Of a stretch of DNA of 64,000 nucleotides, positions 10,099 to 21,989 are shown one piece after another. The stretch comes from Ligustrum vulgare (Eukaryota > Streptophyta > Magnoliopsida > Lamiales > Oleaceae). Location: assembly GCA_963555705.1 (NCBI GenBank), contig OY743189.1:637501-701500 (forward strand), written 5' to 3'. The translations under genes were made by a program, and so were the position numbers. Numbering within the stretch: the first letter of the stretch is position 1; every line of letters starts with the position of its first letter. The notes under the pieces were generated by a model, which ran no database searches, was not told where the DNA came from, and saw only the letters and a list, made by a program, of their open reading frames with translations.

Positions 10099-13000
10099 AT
10101 CTCCCACTTGTACAAGATCCAATTCCAGATGTTAAATTCTTGCCTTTTGTGTGTGACCCATCAGGTTCCATTCACGATGGCAAACGTCGTGTTATTATTA
10201 TTATTCCAATCTGATTGGAATAAGATGAATTTAAATCTCTATTTCTAATTCATCATCGACTCACCAAGATCGATTAATTCACGTCGCCGTCCTAGATTGA
10301 CATCTAGCAATGTGTCAAGGCAATCCATGTGAAAGGAAAAGTCATGTGGCATGACAAGACCAGTTCATGTGCGGTTACCATGGAAATACGATCCCTTCAT
10401 CAATATAACCCAATTGGTTAAGAGATATGGATAGCGTCAATCTCATTTCAACCAATTATGTTATTCACTTCTTATCTTAGTTGATCTTGTTATGACTGAA
10501 AACACCTTTTCAACTCATAACATCACCCCGGCCGAGGAATTTACATCAACTTAAGTGAGTGAAATACAGGTTATAATCTCCTACTACCCAGGAGTGACGA
10601 ATCCTTATATTGGACATACACAACCTTCATATGACTCTCACTATACCCGTACGACGTCATCCTGATGACTCCCTCTCAAGAGCCAACATCAACGCTCGCC
10701 AAAGCATAGTAATCCTCATACAAGATTCTATGACGTCCTCAAGTCAAAGGACCAAATCCACAACCGCGCATTAGAGATTCACCACTGACGCTTGGATAGT
10801 TATCCATGTGGAATCTCTAGGTGGGTCATCCAATGCTTTGTTCATCTAACAATGTATCCACGTGTTCATTCGAATGTCCCTCTACATTCTAGCTTGTGAG
10901 ATAAGCTACTTTCTTTATAAGAAAGAAATGCAACACATGCTAGTCTAACTGCAACAACAATATCTGTATCTTGTTGTTACTTCGACTAGGGACAATTTTA
11001 GAATAAGATATTAATGACTTGTATCTCACAGTCACAACACCTTGTGACTTACAAGTTAATTAAACTTACTCTACGGACTCTATTATCTAAATAATGAGTT
11101 AAACTCAATTTAATAATAGATCTGCCTTTATTGTAACAATGATAATATGTGTTATGCTATCTCAACTATTGGATTTAGAGCATAACACTGACATTCTCCC
11201 ACTCGATCCAATAACTCATGTATCTTATACATAACGAGTTCATGTGACAATCACATTCCCGTTGGGATAGTGGATTTACAGGTGGATCTTAGACATGTGA
11301 CTCTTCACATATTCAACCTTTGCAAGGTTAGTGGGCGTGAATTCTATTTTTTCTACAATCTTCGAATAAGATAGTAGCCCCTAAATACATACTTAGATCA
11401 TCAATGAGACTCAGTTCCCTCGCTTGCGCGATGGCTTCATTGTCGTCACAGTACTCATTACTGGAGCTACAATGCTAGGAACGGTTATAGTTCACTAATG
11501 AACTTAACGATCGATATTGCTTCACAAGCACTTATGTATTTGGTCTCGGTTGTATAGTTAGCAGTCTTTATTGTTTGAACCATTTCAAACTGACCACACC
11601 ACTACTATGAGTTAATTAACAATTAGATTGAATATTTCCTTCATCCCTTCCCGGACTGAAGGATGGTATCTTTGTACCTAAAGACTGTAAGTCTACATTT
11701 CTCCTCATGTCTTCTGTATTCTTAGTACTTCTCAAGTTCTCAATAATACAAAAGGTGTTGTACATAGTGTGGCGTTTAAGAAGATCTTATTGTCAAACAA
11801 TCAAGTATCTTCTCCACATCATTCTTTCTCAATACGTGTTCTAAACACCATTTTGAAAAGATGAACCCCAAAACTTTTGGGATAGAATCCTACATTGGAT
11901 TCACTCATGCTAACCCCATTAGCATTACATCTATGTCTGTGGATTGAGAAATCAAAACAACCTTCCTAATCTATCTCTATAGATTCTGGTTTCCAAAGTA
12001 AAGGTTTTATTTCTCAAATCTATCATGGAGAAATTCAAAAATAATTGAACTTTCATTTTAAACGTTAGAGACTCAACTTCTGATCAATAATATGTCATCT
12101 ACATATGGTATCAGAAACATTGAATACTCCCACTAACCTTTTATATACACACATGATTAATCTGCAATTTTGATAAAATCAAACATTTTGATTATCTCAT
12201 CAAAATTAAGATTCCAGCTCCGTGAGGCTTTCTTTGATCTACAATAGATATTTGTAGCTAATATATTATGTTTAAGGATTCAAAAATCCCATAGTTACAT
12301 CATGTTGCTACTGCAAGCAGAATTCGAATTGATTCAGAGTAAACGTATTTACAGCCTATGGGTCTTACCCATTTTAGTAGAATCAAATAAGTTCCAAAAC
12401 TTATTTTTATCTCGAATTCAATGGTTTCCTGCCATCTCGTATAGTCAACACTTGACTTAGCTACTATGTAAATATAGGTTCATTATCCTTGATGACTAAT
12501 ACAATATTAGCAATCAGGGATGTGTAACTCAATGGAGTACGCGTGATCCTAATGTCTTTACATGGAGCTAGTGCGTTCTTAGTCGTCACCACGTCCTAAG
12601 TAATGATTGTGTCCCAAGCATCGATTTGTGCCTTATCCAATGCAAACACATATTCGAGCTTATTTAATCGGTTAAGTATATGTGTAATCATGAACTCTTT
12701 CATGCTCTAAACTTACTCCCACTGTCTTCTCTTAGATGAACTATTTCTCCAAGACATTGACAAAATTCGAGATAGACTTTCTTTGTCGATAGGAATGTAG
12801 AAATAATATCCAAACATCTTTTGGATATTCCTCAAATATACATATTGGACTAAGATTATTACTTATCCAAATCTGGTACACTTCTAATAAGTATTGAGGT
12901 CTAAATCTTAACGCGAGAAAGATTAGACCTTTTAAATCCATATCTTATATGGACCTTCATCAACCGATTATCATGGAACACGACTAAGTGTGTAATATAA

Positions 13001-14240
13001 AGTTTTTAGTGCAAAGCTCCAAAAACTGTTTTGGAGATTTTTGCGTGGCTTCATCAATGATTGCATCAATTACAATCTTTGTCCTTTCAGATTCGCCATT
13101 GTGCTGAGGCGTATGTGAAAGAGTTATCTATGCGAATATTATGTTCTCATAACATAATCTTGAAGTCAATCACTTTAAAATATTCTTCACTTTGATCAAA
13201 TCTATGTGCTTAGAATATTTTGCTCATTTTGGTACTCTAATTTATATTTGTATTATTTGAACATTTCAAAGTTACAGATTTAAACTTTATTATAGATAAC
13301 AATGACAATCATGGTTATCTAATGATTAAAGACCACTCTGACATATGCCCACTTACATCCAAATGTAACAGGCCCAGTGGATCAACCATCCCACATTTTC
13401 CTTTTCAAAGAAAATTGACTTATCAATTTACCTCCAAGGTGAGATATACATATATCTCTATTAATTGAATAAGTCAAGTGTCAGATTTAAGTGTGACTTC
13501 TTCTTTGCCAATATTCAGAATGTAGACTGTTTGTTTTTTACCTCACTTCCATAATATCCCATTTAAGTTATCGAATAACTATTATTCTTAATTAAAGAGA
13601 ATAATCACTTCATGTCCAAACATGAAGTGGAAGTGTCGTTCTTCATAAGAACTGTAATTAACAATTGTCTAATTTTAAACTGAGAAGGCAAAAATAGGTA
13701 ATAGCTTCTTAAGCTGTTCAAACAACATTTGCTTTATTACCTACAAATAGGCACATCACCATTTTTCACAATTATTCTACTTTTAGCCATTGCAAATTAT
13801 CGGTATCTAATACTCGATTAGGTGAGTAGATTATTTAACCTCTATCAAATAGAAAACTGAAGTAGAAGATTCACCAAACTTCTCACTTCTTTAGTTTGGT
13901 TAAAGAAGCCTCGCAATTATAAATTTAGTGTCCTATTATTGGCATGTTCGAGAAGAGTATTCTCGATCATATTATGTTTTGAGATCATTTCTCAAAGGAC
14001 GACATCAATTTAAGGATTTTAGTCTAATGAACTTATAGAGTATCAATTATACTCCATAAGTTCAAGTAACAACTCAAATTTTAAAACTCATACAATAACA
14101 ATAATAATTACAATAGAATCACATATTATCATGTTTAAATCAATTTAATAAGGTCTTTTATTAAATCGATTGCTCCCACTGTTTTACTTGAATTAATGAC
14201 CCTCAACATTAATTTCGTAGAATCCTGTTAGATTCACAGT
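10099..14240 (-). pseudogene. Copia element: decayed integrase, reverse transcriptase and RNase H
   Basis: The minus strand shows a Ty1/Copia pol order with no intact frame. From 3' to 5' of the element these are: an RNase H block reading CDDNEAIAQARE (about 11405-11460) with TTEAEYI-like remains at about 11520-11560; the reverse transcriptase catalytic box PYVDDIL at 12088-12108; and an integrase block resembling the TPQ.NG..ER motif at about 13070-13115. Stops and frameshifts are frequent, and the longest open frame is about 66 codons. The interior was already unable to supply its own proteins, despite the young LTR pair. Confidence 0.75.
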
Positions 14241-14840
14241 AGGCTAGGATCCCGTTTATTACATTAGAACCTTGAGTGACTCAACAAGCTCTAAATAAAA
14301 CATTCAGGTAGATACTCTTATCAATCACATCTCCATGTGACTCCTAGATCATCAAGTAGACAACTCTTTGTCGCATATATCTTATGTATTTACTTGACTG
14401 TGCCTCCAAAATCTCATCTCCTTGAGTGACTCAACAAAAGATAGATTTCGGTTAAATTCTACCCATTGTTCAAAAACATCTTATGTTTCATAGTGATAAA
14501 CACACCTTCCCACTTGCAGTCTTGAGTGACTCAACAAACCGCATCGAGGGTGGATTCTGGTTTTTCACTATAACAACGGAAGGCACTTTGCATTAACCAA
14601 TTAATACGAATTTAATAAATTGCTTCCAAAATTATATCACTTTCGATTGATTCAAGAAATGATATTGTTTTGGTTAAGTCTGACCCATTGTTCAGAAGTA
14701 TCTAATACTTCATAATGAGAAACATATCTACCAGCGAGTAGCCTTGAGTGATTCAACAAGCTGACATCGATAGTAAACTCTGATTTTTCATTATAACAAT
14801 GGAAATCATATGACTTAATATAATATTAAGTGAGGGGTTT
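14241..14840 (-). repeat. Copia element: divergent repeats with TTGAGTGACTCAA palindromes
   Basis: The odd palindrome TTGAGTGACTCAA (six-base arms around a central G) occurs at 14272, 14422 and 14522, with a one-base variant at 14744. Around the last two, about 130 bp is duplicated with divergence: 14455-14585 against 14685-14810. Shared blocks include 'cccattgttca', 'tcataatgagaaaca'-like and 'tttttca.tataacaa.gga'. Confidence 0.6.
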
Positions 14841-15019
14841 GTCTCATCATTCCTATGTATATTAACTAACATCCACCATGCAATTAATCATACATACAAT
14901 ATTATTATGGATGATTATGGACGATATCTATCTAGTCTTCTCGAGCCATGAAGAAGACTAGTTGGTCAATTCCTAGGGGACATTGCATTCGATCATCGAA
15001 TGCTAAATGCAATAATCTC

Positions 15020-15215
15020 CATCTGCTGCTGCAACCTGTATCCTATACTAGTTGTCTTCTTGTGGCCAGCTCCAACCTGTATCCTATACTAGTTGGCTCG
15101 CAGGCCTGTATCAAAGGACGCGCAGGTCCATATCTACAAACTAGAGCTCGCAGGCCCAAATAAATTAAATAATAGGCACGCAGGCCTAATTAAATAATAA
15201 TAGGCTCGCAGGCCC
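15020..15215 (-). repeat. Copia element: GCTCGCAGGCC short-repeat cluster
   Basis: GGCTCGCAGGCC-like units recur five times between about 15095 and 15212, about 22-35 bp apart (variants cgcgcaggtcc and gcacgcaggcc). The string 'caacctgtatcctatactag' is present twice, at about 15031 and 15073. No coding frame explains the cluster. Confidence 0.6.
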
Positions 15216-15399
15216 AACCAACAAAGCAGAATAAATTAACCATACATTCAACCATTCACATCGGTCGAGTCCATAATCATCCACTAAATACACATTCATC
15301 ATATAAATGTATTATAATATAATATCTAATATTATATGAACAAATTTCAAGTTTCTAGCAATTTAGGTCGTCTAAACTAATTTAGATAAAATGGATCGG

Positions 15400-15960
15400 A
15401 ATAATAATAATTAATTAATTAATCAAATTAATTAATTAACTTTAGTTAGTGGGTCTTATTTAAGTAAAATCATATTTTAATCAAATACCAAATTAGATTC
15501 CAACTCTAATTCCAAAAGGGACAAATTAAATTAACATCTTAATTTAGCATAAAACTCCTAAAAGAAAATAAAATTTAATTTAGTAATTAATTAATCAAAT
15601 TAATCAATTACATTAATTGACGGGTTTATTTAAATAAAATCAAATTTTAATTAAATACTAAATTAGAGTCCAACTCCAATTTCAAGATTATAGGGCTAAT
15701 TGAATTTAATTTGATAATTAATTAATCAATTATCAAAATTTAATTAAAATCAAATTTTAATTAAATGCATATTGGAGTCCAACTCCAATATCAAGGTTTT
15801 CAGGGCAATTGAGTTTCAATTTAATAATTAATTAATCAAATTAATCAATTATCAAATTAATTTAATCAAAATCAAATTTTAATTAAACATTAAATTAGAG
15901 TCCAACTCTAATTATAATATCAGGGTAAATTGAATTAATATTTGGATTTAGGATAACACT
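15400..15960 (-). repeat. Copia element: AT-rich tandem repeats with a covarying hairpin
   Basis: Four divergent units of about 110-180 bp each contain the string AATCAAATTTTAATTAAA, or a relative of it, followed by a short palindrome of the type TTAGAGTCCAACTCTAA. Palindromes lie at about 15493, 15664, 15771 and 15893. In the third unit both arms have changed together (TTGGAGT..ACTCCAA), which keeps the pairing. Confidence 0.65.
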
Positions 15961-16259
15961 CCTAAATAAAATAAAATTCAATTTAGGTCAAAGTTACTAA
16001 ATCTGGTTTAAAATCATGAGTTTAAATTATAAATTTTAATTGGGTCAAGATTGAAAATCTGGTCAAAATTGAAATTTTTGTCAAACAATTCATAATCAAT
16101 TTTGAAAACTATTTTAAATAAAACTTTAAAACCAATTTTAATGAATTTGCAAAATGACCCAAAAAGGAATTTACAGAATAGGCCCTTATCATTAATCGGA
16201 TTAACAAATCAGCCCTTGTTAAAATTGCACTTTGACCCTTATTCAACAATTACATATAG

Positions 16260-16775
16260 GGGCTTAAAATTTTGAAAATTTCAGTAGTGCCCCCGACATA
16301 AATCTGAACCCTAATGCAACATTTGCAAACAGGGGCTTGTACTTCCAAAATTTGCACAACAGGCCCCTGCCCCAAAAATCCAAAACCCTAATCCGAAATT
16401 GCAAACCAACCCTTACAATTTCCAAAATTGCATTAGAGGCCCCCGCCCCCAAATCTCTGAAAACCCGTCTCTGTCTCCTCTCCCTTGCCCTCGAGCGGTG
16501 CGGCGCGACGCGCCGTCGGCGTCGCATCCTCTATGCCGCGTCGCCGACGCGACGCGGCGCTCTCCCTGAGATTTGCTGTCGCGAACAGCAGTGCTGTTCG
16601 CGACAGCAGTAGCTGCTGCGCGCAGCGGCGATTTCGCCGCTGCGTGACTTTGCTTCTGCTGCGACTGTGTAGCGACGACACTCGCCGCTGCTGTGCGCAG
16701 CGCTGCGTCGCAGCAGCGGCGACGATCGCCGCTGCCATGCGCAGCTGGCGGCACCGCCTCTCCAGCTATTTTTCG
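16260..16775 (-). other. Copia element: GC-rich, hairpin-dense 5' leader
   Basis: This block sits about 200 bases inside the PBS on the minus strand, in the 5' leader or gag-start zone. It is far richer in G and C than anything near it. It contains perfect inverted repeats at 16575-16607 (16-base arms, one-base loop), 16621-16644 (11-base arms, TT loop) and 16682-16722 (12-base arms), with a 12-base self-palindrome inside the last loop. Several overlapping Arg/Ala-rich open frames exist on both strands, but they follow the base composition. I see no protein domain. Confidence 0.7.
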
Positions 16776-16944
16776 ATCTGATTTTTCCAATTCCATTTTC
16801 CGACCAAAAATATATTCTTCTCCAAATCAGATTTAGAAATTGAAAAAATAATTTTCTTAAAAGCCAGAAACAAGAAAAATTAATATTTATTCAATCATAT
16901 TGAATCATCAATGAATTAAACAAATTCTAACAAGTAACAAGGTA

Positions 16945-16957
16945 GGCTCTGATACCA
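16945..16957 (-). other. Copia element: primer binding site (initiator tRNA-Met)
   Basis: On the minus strand, TGGTATCAGAGCC lies one base inside the LTR. It matches the complement of the initiator tRNA-Met 3' end used by many plant Copia and Gypsy elements, and it fixes the element on the minus strand. Confidence 0.92.
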
Positions 16958-16958
16958 C

Positions 16959-17324
16959 TGTAAGGTTTCGATACATACATGCACAGCGGAAATTAAACAA
17001 ACACGAAACCATAGCCCGGATCAACCTTGCACTTAGATAGAATTTGTGATTAGAATAATACCTTTAATGAATCGCTAGAATCTGATGTTGTTGTAGTATA
17101 GATCTTTACCACAGCCGTCCAATTGTCCAGCCTCTAATGGTGATCCACACAGCAAGTCACAATCTGGATTATTGTGCTAGCAATCAAGAAAACAACTCTC
17201 TATTTCTCTCTACAATAGAGAAGTACTTATAGGAATAACCTAAACCTAATTAGGTTAAAGATTGTGGACTTGGGCCAACCCAAGTCCGGCCTAACTAATT
17301 GGACTTGGACATATTATTCCAACA
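16959..17324 (-). mobile_element. Copia element: 5' LTR
   Basis: This is the 366-bp partner of 9733-10098. It is followed at 17325-17329 by the second CTTAA TSD and preceded on the inner side by the PBS. About five differences in 366 bp separate the LTRs, so the insertion is relatively young. Confidence 0.93.
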
Positions 17325-17329
17325 CTTAA

Positions 17330-17797
17330 TTACTCGAGTCAAAAAGACATTTGAAGAGTAGAATAAGACCTTCAGCATTGTTATGTTTTTATGCTAGTTA
17401 TGGTTTATACCCATTGACCAAACTGCTTTAACTAAAGTGCAAAATCAAGAACCACGGACCTTCAACCCATAAAAACATGCATATTTTAACTATTCTACCT
17501 GCAAACTTGCATTTTGAGCAAATTTGGTTCTAATTTGGGGATGGGATATCCAATGATCTAAGTTAAGGGATTTCAGGTCATTCATAAGTTCAAATTGCAT
17601 AAAATTTCCCCCACATTTGTTAAACAAATCCCTACAAAAGTAATAATCCAACAATGGTTATGTGCGCGTGAAGACGAAATATGGCAAGTAATAACTAGTT
17701 CAAAAAATCATGTTTTCATATTGTCCAAAATTCAAGCCAAAGGAAAATTTGATCCATACTATATCCTAGGCAATACACATGTCAACAAAATTTTCAA

Positions 17798-17834
<37 letters not shown>

Positions 17835-18192
17835 TCTCTGTGTTTTTTTCCTTTTTTATTTTTTTTATGCATGTTGAATAAAAAAAAATGAAAAATGGAC
17901 TAGAAAATTGAATTACCCACCCTCAAACTTAAAATATACATTGTCCTCAAAGTATCAAATCAAGCACATAAAAAGTATAACTGGAGGAAAGGTTAAAGGA
18001 ATTCCCTGGTTAATCTGAATGTGGTGGTGAAGACATGCATTCTTAAAGTTCCTTGAACATCTTCTTGTTAAAGAATTGGTCCTAGCAAGGCAAAAATGAA
18101 AATCAAGCATTAGATATGTTATTAGATGAAGATGCAAAAATAAATATAAAACAAAAAAAAAATCCGTATAAAGCTGAATAAATAAAAGAAAA
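17330..18192 (-). other. Element 2: non-coding region between protease and 3' tail, with (CT)n run
   Basis: The region continues the interrupted repeat of Element 2. It holds a CT dinucleotide microsatellite at about 17801-17832, and no polymerase motif was found. The open frame at 17595-17891 is driven partly by the CT run and shows no domain. Confidence 0.5.
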
Positions 18193-18220
18193 TTGGGTTG
18201 CCTCCCAACAAGCGCTTGTT
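18193..18220 (-). other. Element 2: conserved post-protease hairpin
   Basis: On the minus strand the string AGCGCTTGTTGGGAGGCAAC, continuing with CCAA, lies about 60 bases beyond the protease remains. GTTGGG and CCCAA can pair around AGGCAA. The same string is at 6002-6025 in Element 1, about 145 bases after its protease. Confidence 0.6.
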
Positions 18221-18280
18221 TATAGTCATTAGCTTGACTTTGAATTTTTGGCTACTCATAGTGGCTTGAAAAGAGAGTTT

Positions 18281-18993
18281 TCAGCCCTGTACTTTGCAGA
18301 CATTCTCTTGATCATCCTTTAGCCTCCACACTATCAAATTGGCATTTTTATCCCTTGCAATCAGTTCACCATATCCATTATCTTTTTTTCTGGTCATGTG
18401 AAATTTCCAGTCTTCCTCTTCTTTTAGGTCAATCCTTTTGCATTCCTTGAGATGTGAAGGTTGTTTGAGTGCACTATTTATGCTGAAGCTTTGTTGTTTT
18501 TCCTCCACTCTCGGGATTATTTCATTCTTTTCAAAATCCATTAAAGCTCGTCCGGTTGCTAGAAATGATCTTCTTAGGGTCACCGGGATGTTCGACCTTC
18601 TTCTATATCCAAAATGATGAAATCAGCTGGAAAGGTCTGATCTCCAACTTTGATGAGCATATCTTCAATCACTCCATAAGGGTGCTTGAGTGTTCTATCA
18701 GCCAACTGCAGGATTATTGAAGTTGCTTTAGGATCCTCCAATCCTAATTTCCTATAAATAGACAGTGGCATTAAGCTAATTCTTGCTCCAGAATCAATTA
18801 AAGGATTTAAATTGTGTGAATTTCCTATGAAGCAAGGTAAAGTGTGACTACCAGAATCTTTTAGTTTAGGAGGGAGCTTATGCTTTAGGATTGCACTATA
18901 TTCTTCTATCAATGCCACTTCTTTATCTTTTGGCAACTTCCTCTTTTTTGTCAACCTCTCTTTCAGAAACTTAGCATAATTTGGCATTTCCAT
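18281..18993 (-). pseudogene. Element 2: Athila-like aspartic protease, frameshifted
   Basis: This is a retropepsin-type protease on the minus strand. The first piece (18993-18580) contains KLPPKLKDSGS, the active-site block LIDSGARISLMPLSIY with its Asp intact, LQLADRTLKHPYGVIEDMLI and FPADFIILDIEEG. A frameshift near 18585 then moves to the second piece (18583-18281), with RRSFLATGRALMDFE. Beyond this the frame continues for about 80 residues without a recognised domain and stops. No reverse transcriptase follows, so the element was probably non-autonomous or lost pol before its later insertions. Confidence 0.85.
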
Positions 18994-19222
18994 TATGACA
19001 TCAATGAATGGAATGTTGATATGTAGTTGTCTGAGGGCATCAAAAATTTTTTAATTAATTTTCAAATTTAGTATTCTGCAACCTTTGAGGAAATGGGACA
19101 TGGGGTGTGTGTTGATTAACAGGAATGGGTGTCTTACCTCGTGGAATGTTTGATTGCTCTACTTGATTTGCATTTGTTGATTCTTCAGACTGAATAACCT
19201 GTTCCTTGCCCATTTGAGTTAC

Positions 19223-20757
19223 TTAATCCCCATCAGTTTTTTTCTTCTTCATAGTGATCTCTGGCAACTGAACTCCACTCCTTGTAGTAATAGCATGAAG
19301 TTGTTCATCCTTTGGCTTCTTTCGAAGCCTTTGGGGGAATGGAATAGGCGGTATGTATGCTTTAACAAGTGGTGCAGCTGTAATTGAAGGTGTCTCAATA
19401 ACTGTGTGATTCAATGTTTCAACTGCAAATACATGTTCCTTAGGATTTTTCTCTATGTTGCTTGGAAAGGTTCTTTGATTTCTGCTTGTTAATGCCACAG
19501 CCATCTGTCCCATTTAATTTTCCAAATTTTTTATTGCTGCCTGTTGATTTTGGAAGTCAGCTTCTATTTTTACGAGAACTTGTTCGATCTTTGCCATGTA
19601 TTATGCAAACATATCTTCCAATGATGGTTTTCTTAGCTATTGTGTTTGTTGATGTTGGAAACCTGGTGGTTTTGCTTGAAAGTTTCCTTCATGGCCCTGA
19701 CTTTGATTGTTAGACCAAGAGAAATTAGGATGATTCCATCACCCTGGATTATATGTGTTGGAATAGGGTTCATTTTGATACTTTTGAAAATTCTGGGTGT
19801 AGCTGACCTCCTCATGTTGCATTCCATGTGTTGAGACTAAAGGACAGCTAGTTGTAATATGATTTGCCCCACATCCTTCACAAATTGGTGTTGGTTCTTG
19901 CACCATGTGCACAGGTCGAGCTAAATTGTCCAGTTTTTGAAATTACTTCCATTTGAGTTGCCAATTGTGTAACTGCATCGATATTGTGGACACCAGATGT
20001 CTTTCTTGGAATCTCCCTTTCAGTAGGCCACATAGCTGGTTCTCCACAATTCTCTCATATAATTTATGTGCTCAATCAATATCTAATTTCATTACTGATC
20101 CCCCTACTGAAGCATCAAGCATTTTGCGGTATTTAGGATGCAATCCTAAAAAAAAATGTAGAACTGAGCATTTTTAGGAATATCCAGATTTGGACACTTT
20201 CGAAAATAGTCCTTAAATCTCTTCCATGCTTCAGGGTAACCCTCAAGGTCACGTTGTTTGAAAGTCTGAACTTCATTTCTGATTTGGAGAACTGGAGATG
20301 GAGGGAAAATTTTCATGGTGAATTTTTGCACCATGTCATTCCAAGATACAATGCTTCCGGGAGCTAATGAGCGTAGCCATTCCCTTGCATTATCTTTTAA
20401 AGTGTGGGGAAACAAACACATTCGAAAAGCATCTGCTGACATCCCTTCGTGATTGACTACATCGCATAGCATTAAAAAAGGCTTGAATGTGCTCATGCGG
20501 ATTTTCAGTCGCCTTACCAAAAACTTGATGTCTTGATGATTTTGAAATAGGTTAATGACATTGGGTCTAAGATGATAATTTGCCTGCTCGAATGGTGGAT
20601 AAAAAATTGTTTGTTGTACAAGGGCGGCCTCGGGATTTACATAATCCCCAACCAGAGCTTGAGCATTTTCGAGAACTGCTTCTAGTTGAATTTGCACTTC
20701 TTGCTCAAGAGAAGTAAGTGGCAATTGATTTTGATTAGGATTTTGATTATTTGCCAT
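19223..20757 (-). pseudogene. gag: Element 2: Athila-like gag, frameshifted
   Basis: The gag starts at ATG 20757 (MANNQ...), about 230 bases inside the PBS. The intact first 203 codons (to 20146) include FYPPFEQANY, RMCLFPHTLKDNAREWLRS, FTMKIFPPSP and AWKRFKDYFRKCPN, all typical of Athila capsid. After a frameshift near 20150 the sequence continues through a CEGCGANHITTSC zinc knuckle (about 19865-19905), then YSNTYNPG and HPNFSWSNN blocks (about 19710-19770) broken by a TGA. The last readable piece is 19513-19223, with PFPQRLRKKP and TTRSGVQLPE. It matches Element 1 gag block by block. Confidence 0.88.
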
Positions 20758-20987
20758 ATCCCTGCTTTCTCTTTGTTCTCTTCTACGTTATCTAAATTTT
20801 CTTTCTATTTCAGGATCTACTAGTAATAAGGCTCGTTAAAACCTAGCATATACTACTCAATGACCAATATGAAGAGAAAAATAAGAAACTATGAATAACA
20901 AAAACAAAATTAAAATTAAAACTAAAACTAAAAATTTAAAATTTAATTGAATTAAAGGTAAACTAATAATTACACTAAATCCGTTAT

Positions 20988-21005
20988 TTCCCGGCAACGG
21001 CGCCA
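20988..21005 (-). other. Element 2: primer binding site (tRNA-Asp)
   Basis: On the minus strand, TGGCGCCGTTGCCGGGAA matches the tRNA-Asp-type Athila PBS at 17 of 18 positions. It lies six bases inside the LTR end and proves the minus orientation. Confidence 0.93.
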
Positions 21006-21989
21006 AAAACTTGTTCGTGTGAATCCCACAAGCGCACGGGATCATTAACAAGTAATAATTGTGATGAGTTGAGAGTTATCGTTCCCACGAGGAATAAGGT
21101 CTAGTCCTAATTATCAGTTTATCGTCGATCCAATTAAGTGAAACTATAAATAAAAAGATGGTTTGTTTGTATATTTTAACTAAAAAATTGCAATGAATAA
21201 TAAATAAAATAAATAAAAATGTTGGGGAGTAAAATACGAATGAGAAGCATGAATTGGAATCCGAATCCACTTGTTACTATCGATCTCAATTCAACAATTT
21301 TGTAGTTTAAATCATTCATGCGTTTCTTGACAATCGATAATTCACATGCAATTAATTTTCTTTTCCAAGACAAATTAAATCTATCCTAAACATGAAACGA
21401 ATATATTCCAAGTCCGAATACGAATGTTTAGAATGCATTAAATCACATAATTATCATTAGATTGCACATGTCATAGTGTTATTCCTAACATCTAGTGTTC
21501 ATGTGTTGATCATGCAATGTTCAAACTATTGTGACTTTTCCAAGAATACAACAAGCAACAATAAATTTAATTGGTGGTCAATCAATCAAATAATAACAAT
21601 AAAGCATGCAAGATCAATCAAGACAACACAAGAAATACCTAACGTATACTCGTTCTTGAATTGAAACAAATAAATAACAAGTTTCATCTTCATCCAATAC
21701 ATAAAAGATATTAGCATAGCATATTAATTGATGAATAATCAATGAAAGAATTGGTAGACATCATCCGATTGAATGCACAAAAGGAACTTGAATTTTTGTA
21801 TGATTGTATTCTGCCTTTTTCCACAAAAACTCCGCCACTAGCTTTTATTTTTCTCTTCCAGTCGTCCCTTTCTTAATTCCCAGAAGGTGCACTACCTCTC
21901 TCAAATTTTAATTTCCCATCCGTGCACTTCTTTTCAATCCACCAAGAAGTCTCCTCTAATTCCACCAATATTGGAATATATGTATATGT

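Noticed and set aside
16264..16796. Cluster of Arg/Ala-rich open frames on both strands
   Set aside because: They overlap in several frames and mirror the GC-rich inverted repeats, and none shows a family motif. The stretch is explained better as structured leader sequence.
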